A stretch of 64,000 nucleotides of DNA from a cyanobiont of Ornithocercus magnificus (GTDB lineage Bacteria; Cyanobacteriota; Cyanobacteriia; PCC-6307; Cyanobiaceae), in assembly GCA_007996965.1 (NCBI GenBank), contig BIMP01000001.1, forward strand, positions 682,001 through 746,000, given 5' to 3'. Below, in pieces: positions 47,608 to 57,803 of this stretch (its first letter is position 1; every line of letters starts with the position of its first letter). The translations under genes and the position numbers were made by a program. The notes below the pieces were generated by a model, which saw nothing but the letters and a program-made list of their open reading frames with translations, was not told the DNA's origin and ran no database searches.

Positions 47608-49065
47608 TTAGGAAACCTGAGTCTTACCTAGCCAGTCAAGGTAATCCTCTGTAATTGTACCTGTAACATAATGACCATCAAAACAGGATAAATCTAAGTC
47701 AACCAAGGACGAGTTATATGTAATAGAGTTGCGAAGGTCATCAATTTCTTGGTAAATTATGTGGTCGACAGCAAGCTCAGAAGCTATTTCGGCGATTGAA
47801 CGGTCGTGGGCAATAAGTTCCTTGCGGCTAGGCATGTTAATGCCGTAGACATGGGGAAATCGTATAGGTGGTGCAGCAGAGGTAAACATCACCTTGTTTG
47901 CACCGGCAAGACGTGCCATCTGTATAATTTCTTTCGATGTAGTACCTCGAACAATAGAGTCATCAACAATCAGAATATTTTTTCCCTTGAATTCTGAACC
48001 CATAGCATTAAGCTTCTGGCGAACTGACTTCTTCCGCTCAGCTTGTCCAGGCATAATAAATGTTCGTCCAACATAGCGGTTTTTGAAGAAGCCTTCACGA
48101 TATTCAATTCCAAGCTGTTTAGCAACTTGCATTGCAGCTGGTCTAGATGAGTCAGGTATAGGCATCACGACATCAATTTCTCCGCTGTTGATCTCACGAG
48201 CAATAGTTAATGCGAGGCTGTCTCCCATCCTTAAACGGGACTCATAAACAGACACGCCATTCATCACTGAGTCAGGACGTGCTAAATAGACATATTCGAA
48301 CGCGCATGGGACGAGTTTAGGAGAGTTGCAGCACTGTTGAGAGTAGAGTTTTCCCTCAGAGGTGATAAAAACAGCTTCGCCAGGGCTAACATCTCTAACG
48401 ATTTCATAATCTCCGTTCTCGAGAACAAGAGATTCGCTAGCGACAATCCATTCTTCAATACCACTTAAAGACCAGCGACGTCCCAAAACCAGTGGCCGTA
48501 TCCCAAAAGGATCACGAAATATAAGAAGGCCATGGCCAGCGATCAAGGCAATCGCAGCGTAAGATCCCTCTACACGTTGATGTACAGAGGCCACAGCGCT
48601 AAAGATTTCTTCTGGTGTCAGATCACAACCATGGATCTGCTGTTGTAGTTCTGTGGCCAGAACATTGAGTAACATCTCAGTGTCACTAGAAGAATTCATG
48701 TGGCGACGGTCAACACGGTAGAGGGCACTCTCTAGCTCACGGGTGTTAGTAAGGTTACCATTATGGACGAGAATAATCCCATAGGGAGCATTTACGTAGA
48801 AGGGTTGTCCCTCATTCTCGCAATTTGCTGCACCTCTGGTCGCATAGCGAACATGCCCCAAACCAATATTACCGAGAAGGTTGCGCATATCACGTGTTCG
48901 GTAAACTTCGCGGACTTGCCCTTTGTCTTTATGCATGTGAAACATGCACCCATCCATCGTAGCAATGCCAGTCGAATCTTGACCTCGATGCTGAAGCAAT
49001 AGCAGACTGTCATAGAGCTGCTGATTTACTGGCTCCGTGGAGACCACTCCGACAATGCCGCACAT
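47608..49065 (-). CDS. purF: Amidophosphoribosyltransferase
   Basis: PurF commits to purine synthesis by making phosphoribosylamine from PRPP and glutamine. The 485-residue protein starts MCGIVGVVS, where Cys2 becomes the catalytic nucleophile. It has the amidotransferase HVRYATRG and HNGN segments and the PRPP-binding ILIVDDSIVRGTTSKE. Typical class with a maturation-free start. It follows purL by 71 bp on the same strand; the two encode steps 1 and 4 of the pathway. Confidence 0.97.
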   Translation of the reverse strand: MCGIVGVVSTEPVNQQLYDSLLLLQHRGQDSTGIATMDGCMFHMHKDKGQVREVYRTRDMRNLLGNIGLGHVRYATRGAANCENEGQPFYVNAPYGIILVHNGNLTNTRELESALYRVDRRHMNSSSDTEMLLNVLATELQQQIHGCDLTPEEIFSAVASVHQRVEGSYAAIALIAGHGLLIFRDPFGIRPLVLGRRWSLSGIEEWIVASESLVLENGDYEIVRDVSPGEAVFITSEGKLYSQQCCNSPKLVPCAFEYVYLARPDSVMNGVSVYESRLRMGDSLALTIAREINSGEIDVVMPIPDSSRPAAMQVAKQLGIEYREGFFKNRYVGRTFIMPGQAERKKSVRQKLNAMGSEFKGKNILIVDDSIVRGTTSKEIIQMARLAGANKVMFTSAAPPIRFPHVYGINMPSRKELIAHDRSIAEIASELAVDHIIYQEIDDLRNSITYNSSLVDLDLSCFDGHYVTGTITEDYLDWLGKTQVS

Positions 49066-49136
49066 GTGAGAATTAACTCCCTAAATCTTGTTTCCCAGTG
49101 AGGATTGTGATGAGTAGGTAGCTAGTCTGCTAGCAC

Positions 49137-51467
49137 TCAAGAATCTTCTCTCAGTATACGACGTGCTATAGCACTATTGTATACTGTGCGAAGTGATGTA
49201 ATGCTAAGTGACAAACATAATCGCCCTGACTGGCGGATTACTAAGTTAGCTGCAGTGGTTACTTTGCCAAGTTTAGTTACTAAACTTGTATCCAGTACTG
49301 CTTTTAGTTGAGGAGAGATAAGAGGATTAAGGCTAACAAGTACTCTAGCACCTCCCTCTGCGAACAGAAGCCGATCAGTCCGCACTTCTGGTGCTTCAAG
49401 ATCAAGGCAAGCTCCTAAACCAGAAGTTAAGCAGCACTCTGCTGCTGCGATAGCAAGCCCACCATCGCTGATGTCATGGGCTGATTGAAGTAGGTTTGTC
49501 TGGATCAGCTTGCGCAGAGCTAACTGGACTGAGCATTCCATATCTAGGTCAATGCAGGGCGGCCTGCCTGCTAGCAGTGAATGGGCTATCTGAAGATAGC
49601 TACTTCCGGCCAAACCAAGACGCGTATCCTGTGGATCAGCATCTGGAGGAATTCCCAAAAGCCAGATCTCATCGCCATCTGTCTGCCAACCCGAGCTACA
49701 GATGTTGGCAAGATCCTCGACTAGACCTACCATGCCAATTACTGGTGTTGGGTGAATTGGTATTAACCTTCCGTCTGGATTTCGAGTCTCATTATAAAGT
49801 GATACATTTCCTCCTGTAACTGGTGTTCCTAGTGCCTTGCAGGCTCTAGCTATACCTTGACAAGCCATAGCTAACTGCCAGTATCCATAAGGGGTGTCTG
49901 GCGATGAGAAATTAAGGTTATTAGTTACAGCTAGTGGCTCAGCACCAACACAACTAAGATTTCTAGCCGCTTCAGCAACAGTGGCTATCGCCCCACGCTC
50001 AGGATCCAAGAATGCCCAGCGATCAAGAGAGTCCACTGTTGCTGCGATTCCACGGACTACATTTTGTAATGCGGCCTCGCCTTGCTGGGGTCGCAGCCGA
50101 ACAATAGCAGCATCTGCAACACCGGCTGGAGTAACAGTATTTGACAACACCTGCTGATCGTACTGGCGGTAAATCCAGTTTTTGCTAGCAATACTTGGAT
50201 CATCAAGGAGTTTGAGAAGATCAACAGACCAGTCATGATCAGAACCATGACAAGGCAAGGCTTCCTCACTCCAATTCCAGAGCTTTTGTAACTCCTGTGG
50301 AGGTTGCTCGAGCAAGATATGGTCATTAGTCGGTGTATTGTCAGTTAAAGCAGTTGCTGGAATCTCTGCAACCACTACGCCACTGTGTGTCACTCTCACT
50401 ACAGGGGTTGGAATGACACAGCCAACTACAGCAGCTTGAAGCCCCCAATGATGGAAGCGCTCTATCAAGGATTCCTCGCGTCCCGGGTAGACAACTAACA
50501 GCATACGTTCCTGAGATTCCGATAGGAGAAACTCGTAGGCAGTCATGCCCGACTCACGTGCAGGGACACAATCGAGGTTGAGTTCGATACCTACCTTGCC
50601 TTTAGCAGCCATCTCAGAGCAGCTACAGGTTAAGCCTGCCGCACCCATATCTTGCGCTGCGATGATGACGTCTTTACTTTGAAAAACTTCTAGGCAGGCC
50701 TCAATTAAGCTTTTTCCCAGAAACGGGTTCCCTACCTGTACCGCAGGTCGATCTTGCAGAGAGGCAAAACTAAGTTCAGCACTAGCGAAGCTAGCCCCAC
50801 CCATGCCATCCCGACCTGTTGTACTGCCAACATAGACCACTGGACTGCCAAGACCTACAGCAGTAGATGGAACAATATCGCTAGTTTCCATAAGCCCCAG
50901 AGCCATGACATTGACAAGAGGGTTGCCGTTATAAGAAGTGTCAAAGGCAATTTCTCCACCGACCGTCGGTACGCCAACGCAATTGCCATAGTGGGCTATC
51001 CCAGCCACTACTCCCTCCATTAGGACAGCATTAGCTGGATCTTCAAGAGGGCCGAAGTGTAAGGAATTAAGCAGGGCAATGGGTCGGGCACCCATTGTGA
51101 AGATATCTCGTAGTATGCCACCTACACCAGTAGCTGCACCTTGAAAGGGTTCAATGGCAGAGGGATGATTATGACTCTCAATCTTGAAGGCAAGTCGCTG
51201 GCCAAGCCCGAGATTGATAACCCCAGCATTTTCGCCAGGACCAACGAGAACGCGGGAACTTTTTGTTGGAAAAGCACTCAACAGAGATCGGGAGCTGCGA
51301 TAGCAGCAATGCTCAGACCACATGACACCAAACATACCAAGTTCAACCCGGTTTGGCGCGCGCCCTAAGCGATACCAGATCTCTTGATAATCATTGGGTG
51401 TCAACCCCTCCTGACGCAGAGCTATAATTACATCAGAGGTGATCTCTGGGCAAGAAGATTGTGTCAT
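49137..51467 (-). CDS. purL: Phosphoribosylformylglycinamidine synthase, large subunit
   Basis: PurL converts FGAR to FGAM with the PurQ and PurS subunits. The 776-residue small-PurL form has the [11 protein letters not shown] start motif, [25 protein letters not shown], the metal-binding [15 protein letters not shown] and the second-half GNVSLYNET. Small PurL means separate purQ and purS genes elsewhere. It is in a run dnaN, PRC gene, purL, purF. Confidence 0.97.
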   Translation of the reverse strand: MTQSSCPEITSDVIIALRQEGLTPNDYQEIWYRLGRAPNRVELGMFGVMWSEHCCYRSSRSLLSAFPTKSSRVLVGPGENAGVINLGLGQRLAFKIESHNHPSAIEPFQGAATGVGGILRDIFTMGARPIALLNSLHFGPLEDPANAVLMEGVVAGIAHYGNCVGVPTVGGEIAFDTSYNGNPLVNVMALGLMETSDIVPSTAVGLGSPVVYVGSTTGRDGMGGASFASAELSFASLQDRPAVQVGNPFLGKSLIEACLEVFQSKDVIIAAQDMGAAGLTCSCSEMAAKGKVGIELNLDCVPARESGMTAYEFLLSESQERMLLVVYPGREESLIERFHHWGLQAAVVGCVIPTPVVRVTHSGVVVAEIPATALTDNTPTNDHILLEQPPQELQKLWNWSEEALPCHGSDHDWSVDLLKLLDDPSIASKNWIYRQYDQQVLSNTVTPAGVADAAIVRLRPQQGEAALQNVVRGIAATVDSLDRWAFLDPERGAIATVAEAARNLSCVGAEPLAVTNNLNFSSPDTPYGYWQLAMACQGIARACKALGTPVTGGNVSLYNETRNPDGRLIPIHPTPVIGMVGLVEDLANICSSGWQTDGDEIWLLGIPPDADPQDTRLGLAGSSYLQIAHSLLAGRPPCIDLDMECSVQLALRKLIQTNLLQSAHDISDGGLAIAAAECCLTSGLGACLDLEAPEVRTDRLLFAEGGARVLVSLNPLISPQLKAVLDTSLVTKLGKVTTAANLVIRQSGRLCLSLSITSLRTVYNSAIARRILREDS

Positions 51468-51510
51468 AGTAAGGCCTGAGAGCCAATGTTTAAGTGTGTC
51501 AATAGAGCCG

Positions 51511-52281
51511 TCAGATCCAAGGCTCTTCTAATTCGCTATCACCATTAGAGCTAGACCTACGCTGCGGCGGGCGAGAGAGTGGTACCCAGTCTTCTTCTTG
51601 AAAGCTTTTTAGTGAATCGGGTTTAGGGGTGTCATCGCGACTAGATAGAAAATCCCCCCGTGCCCTAGACTCCCAGGGTAACTCCTCTAACCAGCCTTCT
51701 AGTCGCTGAGTAGCACGACCACTAAATGTCTGTAGTTGCTTACGCCAACGGTGTGAGCGCAGCAACAGCTCTTGCCGAACACTGGCACGGGCAAGCGGAA
51801 GATTATCTAGTGTTATTAGATTTGAGCTAACTTGCCCCGGATGCTGGTCAGTGATATGGCTAGGCGATAGACGCCAGCGACTGCTACCTGGAAGTCGCGG
51901 ATCACTACGCGCCACTAAGTAGTGAAGAATTGAGCCATCAGTAATATCATAAACTAGGTCAACAACTTGGCCAAGAGGGTCACCTTCACAACTAAGTAAT
52001 GAAGCCTTCAGAAGTGTAGGTAATTGGCCAAGGATATTGGTATCAGATTTGACTGGCTTACCTTTTGCATAGACACGTTGACTATTCATGCTGTCATATT
52101 GATCGAGACGCCAGACAACATAGTGCTGGTCTAGCATTGAAGGGCGACTAACCCACCCCAATAGACGATGAACAGGGGGATGCATCCAGCCCATGACACC
52201 CATGCCATAATTTATTCCCCGCTCACAATAAACATGGCGACATAACAGGTCACTGAGTAACAAACAGTTTGAATGAAACAA
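51511..52281 (-). CDS. PRC-barrel domain protein
   Basis: A 256-residue protein between dnaN and purL. It has an N-terminal region with [16 protein letters not shown] and [17 protein letters not shown], a PRC-barrel-like part ([19 protein letters not shown], then [21 protein letters not shown]) and a polar Ser/Arg-rich tail. The start is ATG 52281, 4 bp after the dnaN stop, so the two are coupled. This second-gene position is conserved in related genomes. The function is unknown; PRC barrels often aid RNA or photosynthetic assembly. Confidence 0.8.
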   Translation of the reverse strand: MFHSNCLLLSDLLCRHVYCERGINYGMGVMGWMHPPVHRLLGWVSRPSMLDQHYVVWRLDQYDSMNSQRVYAKGKPVKSDTNILGQLPTLLKASLLSCEGDPLGQVVDLVYDITDGSILHYLVARSDPRLPGSSRWRLSPSHITDQHPGQVSSNLITLDNLPLARASVRQELLLRSHRWRKQLQTFSGRATQRLEGWLEELPWESRARGDFLSSRDDTPKPDSLKSFQEEDWVPLSRPPQRRSSSNGDSELEEPWI

Positions 52282-52285
52282 GGGT

Positions 52286-53440
52286 TTAAGCTCGGATCTG
52301 AACTGGCATAACTAGGTAAGTAAAGAGAGAGCAACTGTTAACAGGGGTCAGGATAGCTGGGGCGATTGCGCTATTGCAGCGAAGCATAACGAACTGACTA
52401 TCTATAGCTTTTAGACCTTCCAGGATGTAACGGACATTGAAGGCAATTTTTACCGGCTCGCCATTGAATTCAGCTGACAAGGATTCTAGGCCACTACCTA
52501 CTTCCTGAGCATCAGTGCTTATACGGATACTAGCGCACTCTAGATCACTTTCTATAGTAATGACACTGTTGTACTGACCTGCCATCACACCAACTCGCTC
52601 TAACGCTGCAATGAATTCACGCCGGTCAAGCTGGATGCTATGTGAAAAATCTTCGGGTACTAGCTGCTGATAATTGGGATAAGTACCCTCAAGTGTACGA
52701 CTGGTGACTACCTGACCAGCGGCAAGAAAGACAACCTGTCCACGGTCGTAGAATAAACTCACTGATTCTTTGCTGTGCCAATTAGTCATCAAACGTTCTA
52801 CCTCGCGTAAAGACCGAGCTGGAAGCGTTACAGATAATTCTTCAGCTTTGTCGCTCTGCCCTTGCGATGTCTGTAGAGCATCGGCGATGCTTAAAATGGC
52901 AAGGCGATGGCCATCAGTAGATGCTGCCTCTAACTTCTCTCGGCTAAAGCGCAGGTGTACTCCGGTAAGCAATTGCTTAGTGTCATCGTCACTGCTAGCA
53001 AATAGAGTGCTGCGCAATGCTCTTCCTAAAGGTTCAACTAACACCTTCAAGGCTATGCCGCTTTCTACTGAGGGCAAGTCTGGGAAGTCATCTGCCGGCA
53101 TACTGCGCATTTGATAACTACCACTGAGGCTAGTAAGCTCAACTTGACTCTTCTCTGTATTACTACTTAGTGTGACTGGAGAGTCATTAGCAAGGCGAGC
53201 GACAATCTCAACCAGTAATTTTGCTGGTAGGGTAACCGTGCCACTAGACTCGACGGTAACACTGAGAGCAGTCCGAATGCCCAAGTTGAGATCAAATCCA
53301 GTGAGGCTCAGGTAACCGGTATCAGCATCTGCCGTGAGCAACACATTTGCTAAAACGGGGTGTGTGGGGCGCAATGCTACCGCCCGGCTGACAAGCTGCA
53401 GTGCGCCATGAAGTTCCGACCGGGAACATACCACCTTCAT
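52286..53440 (-). CDS. dnaN: DNA polymerase III beta sliding clamp
   Basis: DnaN is the ring clamp that keeps the polymerase on DNA. From ATG 53440 the protein has 384 residues with three clamp repeats. It starts MKVVCSRSELHGALQLVSRA and ends CSLFTYLVMPVQIRA with the typical PVxxR-like end. A GAGG site 7 bp upstream of this ATG decides the start over 53458. dnaN marks the conventional start of these chromosomes. No dnaA gene or DnaA-box cluster lies next to it. Confidence 0.96.
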   Translation of the reverse strand: MKVVCSRSELHGALQLVSRAVALRPTHPVLANVLLTADADTGYLSLTGFDLNLGIRTALSVTVESSGTVTLPAKLLVEIVARLANDSPVTLSSNTEKSQVELTSLSGSYQMRSMPADDFPDLPSVESGIALKVLVEPLGRALRSTLFASSDDDTKQLLTGVHLRFSREKLEAASTDGHRLAILSIADALQTSQGQSDKAEELSVTLPARSLREVERLMTNWHSKESVSLFYDRGQVVFLAAGQVVTSRTLEGTYPNYQQLVPEDFSHSIQLDRREFIAALERVGVMAGQYNSVITIESDLECASIRISTDAQEVGSGLESLSAEFNGEPVKIAFNVRYILEGLKAIDSQFVMLRCNSAIAPAILTPVNSCSLFTYLVMPVQIRA

Positions 53441-53590
53441 GACAACCTCGACAATCAATTGGGATTTGGAGCCTATACAGTTTCATAAGGACGAGAAATA
53501 TGCAACAGTTTTATCTCACAGGCCGTCTCCTGTTGTTATTCCAAGGTTTATTAAGCCCCTTACCCATAACATCATATGGGACTGTAGCCT

Positions 53591-54649
53591 TTAGAGGCCC
53601 ATGGTTCTCGCGATGTTGACAATATCAGGGTCTAAGTCTGTGTGGAAAACGGCATCGTTATTGGCAATCGCAGTATCAGGATCTTTGAGACCATTACCAG
53701 TAAGCACACATACTACAATGGCTCCTTCAGGTACCTCAGTCGACCGCTTAAGTAGTCCTGCTACTGAGGTAGCACTTGCTGGCTCACAAAAGATGCCTTC
53801 CTCGCTTCCAAGAAGCTTGTAAGCCTGGATGATCTCGTCATCGCTGACATCCAAAAAGTCCCCACCACTTGCTTGACGGACAGCTATGGCTTTATGACGG
53901 TTCACTGGGTTGCCAATCCGGATGGCTGTTGCAATAGTTTTGGGGTCTTTCACAGTACTATTAGAAACTAGTGGTGCAGAACCACTCGCCTGAAAGCCCA
54001 TCATTCGCGGTAAATGTTTACTGCGGCCTGCCTGCAGGTACTCCTCAAATCCCATCCAGTAGGCTGTAATGTTTCCAGCATTACCCATCGGGATACAGAG
54101 CCAGTCTGGGGCATCACCAAGGGCATCTACTACCTCAAAAGCGGCTGTCTTCTGACCCTGCAACCGGTAAGGGTTTACAGAATTAACTAAGGTTACAGGG
54201 TAGCTTTCTGCCATTTGACGAACAATATCCAAAGCGCGATCAAAATTGCCTCGTATTGCCAAGACTTCTGCACCATAGACAAGGGCCTGAGCAAGTTTTC
54301 CCTGAGCCACAAAGCCATCAGGGATCAAAACAAATGCCCGCATGCCACCGCGCCGAGCATAGGCTGCTGCTGCTGCGCTTGTATTGCCAGTGCTAGCACA
54401 GATGACAGCTTCGCATCCTGCCTCCTTTGCCTTGCTGATAGCCATTGTCATCCCTCGGTCTTTGAAAGATCCCGTTGGATTCAGGCCTTCGTACTTGATG
54501 TACACCTGCACGCCACGTCCTATTCTGTTAGCAATTGAGCGGATTGGGATAAGGGGAGTAGCACCTTCTCGCAAAGTGATCACGGGCGTAGATGCACTTA
54601 CCGGTAGCCATGCTCGATACGCCTCTATCAGTCCCAGCCAGTCCTGCAT
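53591..54649 (-). CDS. thrC: Threonine synthase
   Basis: ThrC makes threonine from phosphohomoserine with PLP. About 352 residues from ATG 54649. The PLP lysine is in TGSFKDRGMT, and the phosphate-binding STGNTSAAAAAYA and the end CVLTGNGLKDPD are conserved. The frame extends to GTG 54757 with 36 extra residues of unclear nature; I prefer the short form starting MQDWLGLIEAYR, although no clear ribosome site supports either. It lies upstream of dnaN on the same strand, 150 bp away. Confidence 0.93.
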   Translation of the reverse strand: MQDWLGLIEAYRAWLPVSASTPVITLREGATPLIPIRSIANRIGRGVQVYIKYEGLNPTGSFKDRGMTMAISKAKEAGCEAVICASTGNTSAAAAAYARRGGMRAFVLIPDGFVAQGKLAQALVYGAEVLAIRGNFDRALDIVRQMAESYPVTLVNSVNPYRLQGQKTAAFEVVDALGDAPDWLCIPMGNAGNITAYWMGFEEYLQAGRSKHLPRMMGFQASGSAPLVSNSTVKDPKTIATAIRIGNPVNRHKAIAVRQASGGDFLDVSDDEIIQAYKLLGSEEGIFCEPASATSVAGLLKRSTEVPEGAIVVCVLTGNGLKDPDTAIANNDAVFHTDLDPDIVNIARTMGL

Positions 54650-55058
54650 TACAGGACGTGCAGACGGGCGCAAGCGTCTGTGGAGAGTCTGGATCAGCGA
54701 CACTGGACATGCCGTTAGCAGTGGCTGAAATCTAAATGTCAAAGCTTGCTGTCCCACAGTTCACTCAGAGGAGATTCAGAAAAGAGCGCTGCCAGTTTGG
54801 CTGCAGTAAGTAGTTGGGACAGATCAACTTTTAGTATATAGGTTAAATAAACCTGCAAGATGGATAACGTTCAGACTATTTTCATTCGGTGAGGGTAAGG
54901 TCAACCTCTGTTTCCAGAGAACGACTTCCTAAGCAGCACAAATGTTGGAGCCACTAGCTAGTGAAACTACTAGAATAGCTGCAAAACCCGGATAGTGAAA
55001 GGTAATGATGCAAGAACACTCTAGAAAACTCAAAGTCTAAAAATGCGTTCATCTTTTA
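54650..55058. other. Leader and gap between thrC and the ABC1 kinase
   Basis: About 400 bp, the left part being a possible N-terminal extension of thrC. It includes the exact palindrome CACTAGCTAGTG at 54952-54963. No gene is seen. Confidence 0.4.
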
Positions 55059-56918
55059 CTAACTGCTAGAGCCAGCAGCTACGCGCACCAGGCGTACAAC
55101 CCCCCGTTCCGCCAAGCCTTGAGCTAAAGCCATTCCCATGTGCCGTAGACCAGGCTCGCGTATGATTCGTGGTAAGCGGCTCATAATTAACTCTGGCTGG
55201 AAACCCGGAAGCTGTCGGAGTACGGCAATTAGTTGACGGACTGGCTCAAGATCCAACAGATTATCGTTGTCAATCTCGGTGGCTGAAAGTAATTGTTTAG
55301 GGCGCAGCGATTGTGGCAGATGGCTCCCAAGACGCTGCACAGTTTGCCAGCTAAATGTGTCAATCCGTTCCACTAAAGCTTCCACAAGCTGGCGACGCAG
55401 TAAACCTCCATTAGAAGAGAATAAAAAGTCTAGTACTTGGTCAAGCAACCCATCAAGATCTAACTGCGCCTGACTGGCAGCACTTGCCAAGAGATTCTCG
55501 AGACGGCTCCAGCGAAAAATCTCGCCATCAAATAACATCTCCTTAAGGCTCTCTCGTAGCTGAGGATCAGGATCCTCCATGAGCCGCCGGGCAAAGTAAG
55601 GGTAGGCAGCACCTAGGATCTTAAAGTCAGGGTCTACACTAAGGGCAATGCCTTCTAGTGTTACCAATGACCTGATGATTAGGGCATAGTAAGGTGGCAC
55701 TCGAAAAGGAAAGCGATACATTACTCCCGACATATCGTCAGTAACACTTTTGAAATCCATTTGGCTAACACCCATTTCAATAGCCTGGGTAAAAATGCTC
55801 TCGAAGGCAGGAACAATTGGTTCTAGGTCAACATCTTCAGCCAAGAAACCAAGCTGCACGAAGTCATGGGATAGTTGACGAAAGTTACGATTTACCAAAT
55901 GCACTACTGCCTGGATTAATCCAGTTCTTGAGTCTCGGCTAACCTCACTCATCATCCCAAAATCGAGATAGCAAAGGCGCCCATCGGCAAGTGCTAGAAG
56001 ATTGCCTGGATGGGGATCGGCATGGAAGAAGCCATGCTCCAGTAATTGCTGTAGGCTACAATTAACTCCAACCTCGACCATGTTATCTGGATCGACACCC
56101 AGTTCACGTACTGCGTGTAGCTTGGTGAGCTTGACGCCATCTATCCATTCCATTGTCAATACCCGGCGGCTAGTAACCTCCCAAAATATGCGTGGCACTG
56201 CTATTCGTGGGTTGTGATTGTGTAAATCGCGGAAACGTTCAGCATTGGAAGCTTCATTTATATAATCCATCTCCTCAAATACCCGCCGGCCTAGTTCATC
56301 AATTAGTGCTACTAAATCACTACGAATCACTCGAATATTGCCCTTAAGCCAAGCTGCTATATTACGCACAATATATAGGTCGAGCGTAATCTGCTCCCGT
56401 AATCCTGGGCGTTGTACTTTCACTGCCACACACTGCCCATCCTTAAGCACACCGCGGTGTACCTGTCCAAGAGAAGCTGCAGAAATTGGTTCTTGGTCTA
56501 GCTCGCCAAACAGCTCCGCGATTGGCGCACCAAGATCTTCCTCAATACACGCCATTGCGAGACAACTATCAAAGCCTGGCAGCTGATCTTGAAGCTGGGC
56601 AAGCTCCTCAAGTAAAACAGGAGGCACAATGTCAGGACGAGTCGACAGTGCCTGGCCAGCTTTAATGAAAGCTGGTCCCAGTTTTACTAGAAGCTCAGCA
56701 AATTCGCGAGCTCTGCTGCGAGCTCGTTCATGGTTGCTCAGTATCCCCATTGACCACTCTGTACCTAGCCCTAGTAGGAATAGGCCAATCGGCACTAAAG
56801 TCTGCCAAAGACGACGGAGCAGACGCTGAGGATGTCCAGCGTAAATACGTGTGATGGCTACTGGATCATACTCCAGTAGTCCTGCTGCTTCAATAAAGTC
56901 TCCGAGATCTTCACTCAT
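55059..56918 (-). CDS. ABC1/AarF/UbiB-family protein kinase
   Basis: A 619-residue member of the ABC1 atypical kinase family, linked to quinone or lipid metabolism in cells and plastids. It has the KxGQ motif in KAGQALSTRPDIVPP, AASLGQVHRG, the catalytic FHADPHPGNLL and YLDFGMM. The C-terminal part is helical with hydrophobic segments. The start is ATG 56918. Member choice (quinone or plastoglobule type) cannot be decided. Confidence 0.92.
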   Translation of the reverse strand: MSEDLGDFIEAAGLLEYDPVAITRIYAGHPQRLLRRLWQTLVPIGLFLLGLGTEWSMGILSNHERARSRAREFAELLVKLGPAFIKAGQALSTRPDIVPPVLLEELAQLQDQLPGFDSCLAMACIEEDLGAPIAELFGELDQEPISAASLGQVHRGVLKDGQCVAVKVQRPGLREQITLDLYIVRNIAAWLKGNIRVIRSDLVALIDELGRRVFEEMDYINEASNAERFRDLHNHNPRIAVPRIFWEVTSRRVLTMEWIDGVKLTKLHAVRELGVDPDNMVEVGVNCSLQQLLEHGFFHADPHPGNLLALADGRLCYLDFGMMSEVSRDSRTGLIQAVVHLVNRNFRQLSHDFVQLGFLAEDVDLEPIVPAFESIFTQAIEMGVSQMDFKSVTDDMSGVMYRFPFRVPPYYALIIRSLVTLEGIALSVDPDFKILGAAYPYFARRLMEDPDPQLRESLKEMLFDGEIFRWSRLENLLASAASQAQLDLDGLLDQVLDFLFSSNGGLLRRQLVEALVERIDTFSWQTVQRLGSHLPQSLRPKQLLSATEIDNDNLLDLEPVRQLIAVLRQLPGFQPELIMSRLPRIIREPGLRHMGMALAQGLAERGVVRLVRVAAGSSS

Positions 56919-57803
56919 TTTTGGCTCCGCTCAAACCCCTCCTCTCTTCTAAACAGCATGGTTTCACCATAGTTCAAGCTGATCAATAGGGGTGAATGTG
57001 CTGGATCTTCCATGACTATAGGGAGAAAACATGGCTTATGCAGTACTAAGCATTCCTTCCAGAAGCACTAGAATCTCTATAGTATATAGTACTAGTACAT
57101 CTAAACATGGATCATGGAGAATTAGTCCAGCGTCAGAAATGAGTCACTACTTGCATTTCTAGTCCCACACTGACCATGCGCAAGGTAATCAAACAGAAAT
57201 AACTAGCCCAGTATACTGAGATAGTAAGTTTCTGCAAACTTTCACTTTGTCATTTGTTAGGATAGTCCATTAAGGTCGTCGGGATCTTTGGTTGGCTTAC
57301 CTAGTATAAAAAGTCCGAACCTCCTGATTCTCAATCTAAGCATTAGTAACACCTGAATGTAAAGTTGCGGTAGCCACAAAGCACCCTAGTTCAGCACCAA
57401 TAGCCGATCAGAGTTAGCCTACAGCCATAGCAGCTTCTATGAATTTTGTGATCGCTTGAACTAAGTTTTCAGCCAAGACTGCCTTGGTCAGAACGCCAAT
57501 ACCTGCTCGGCAACATTAGCTATGCTTTTCTTAACTTGGCTATATCTGTGTTTAGCTCAGAGGCTAATTGCTTTTGATAGTGATGCTAGCTCAGCCAAAC
57601 TGGGTGCTGTTTAAACCTCCTAGCTTAAACCTTGTTAAGTCTTCAACAACCTTAATATTTAATTAACCTAGCGATCCTGAGTTCAGTCTGGTGGTGATAT
57701 GCCTCTTCAGAACCGAATGATGCTAGTTTTTGCTTTCCAGGTGATGAGTTCTTGAGGAAGGCCCTCAAAAACGACATCACCACCCTAGGCTAAGAAAGGC
57801 ATT
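56919..57803. other. 885-bp gap where recN might be expected
   Basis: No intact gene was found. On the minus strand 57417-57515 an open segment reads AGIGVLTKAVLAENLVQAITKF, and near 57700-57790 two overlapping frames read DVVFEGLPQELITWKAKTS and VVMSFLRAFLKNSSPG. These are coding-like scraps too short to assign. As I recall, recN lies here in related genomes, but none of these matches RecN motifs I know. No DnaA boxes were seen. Confidence 0.5.
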
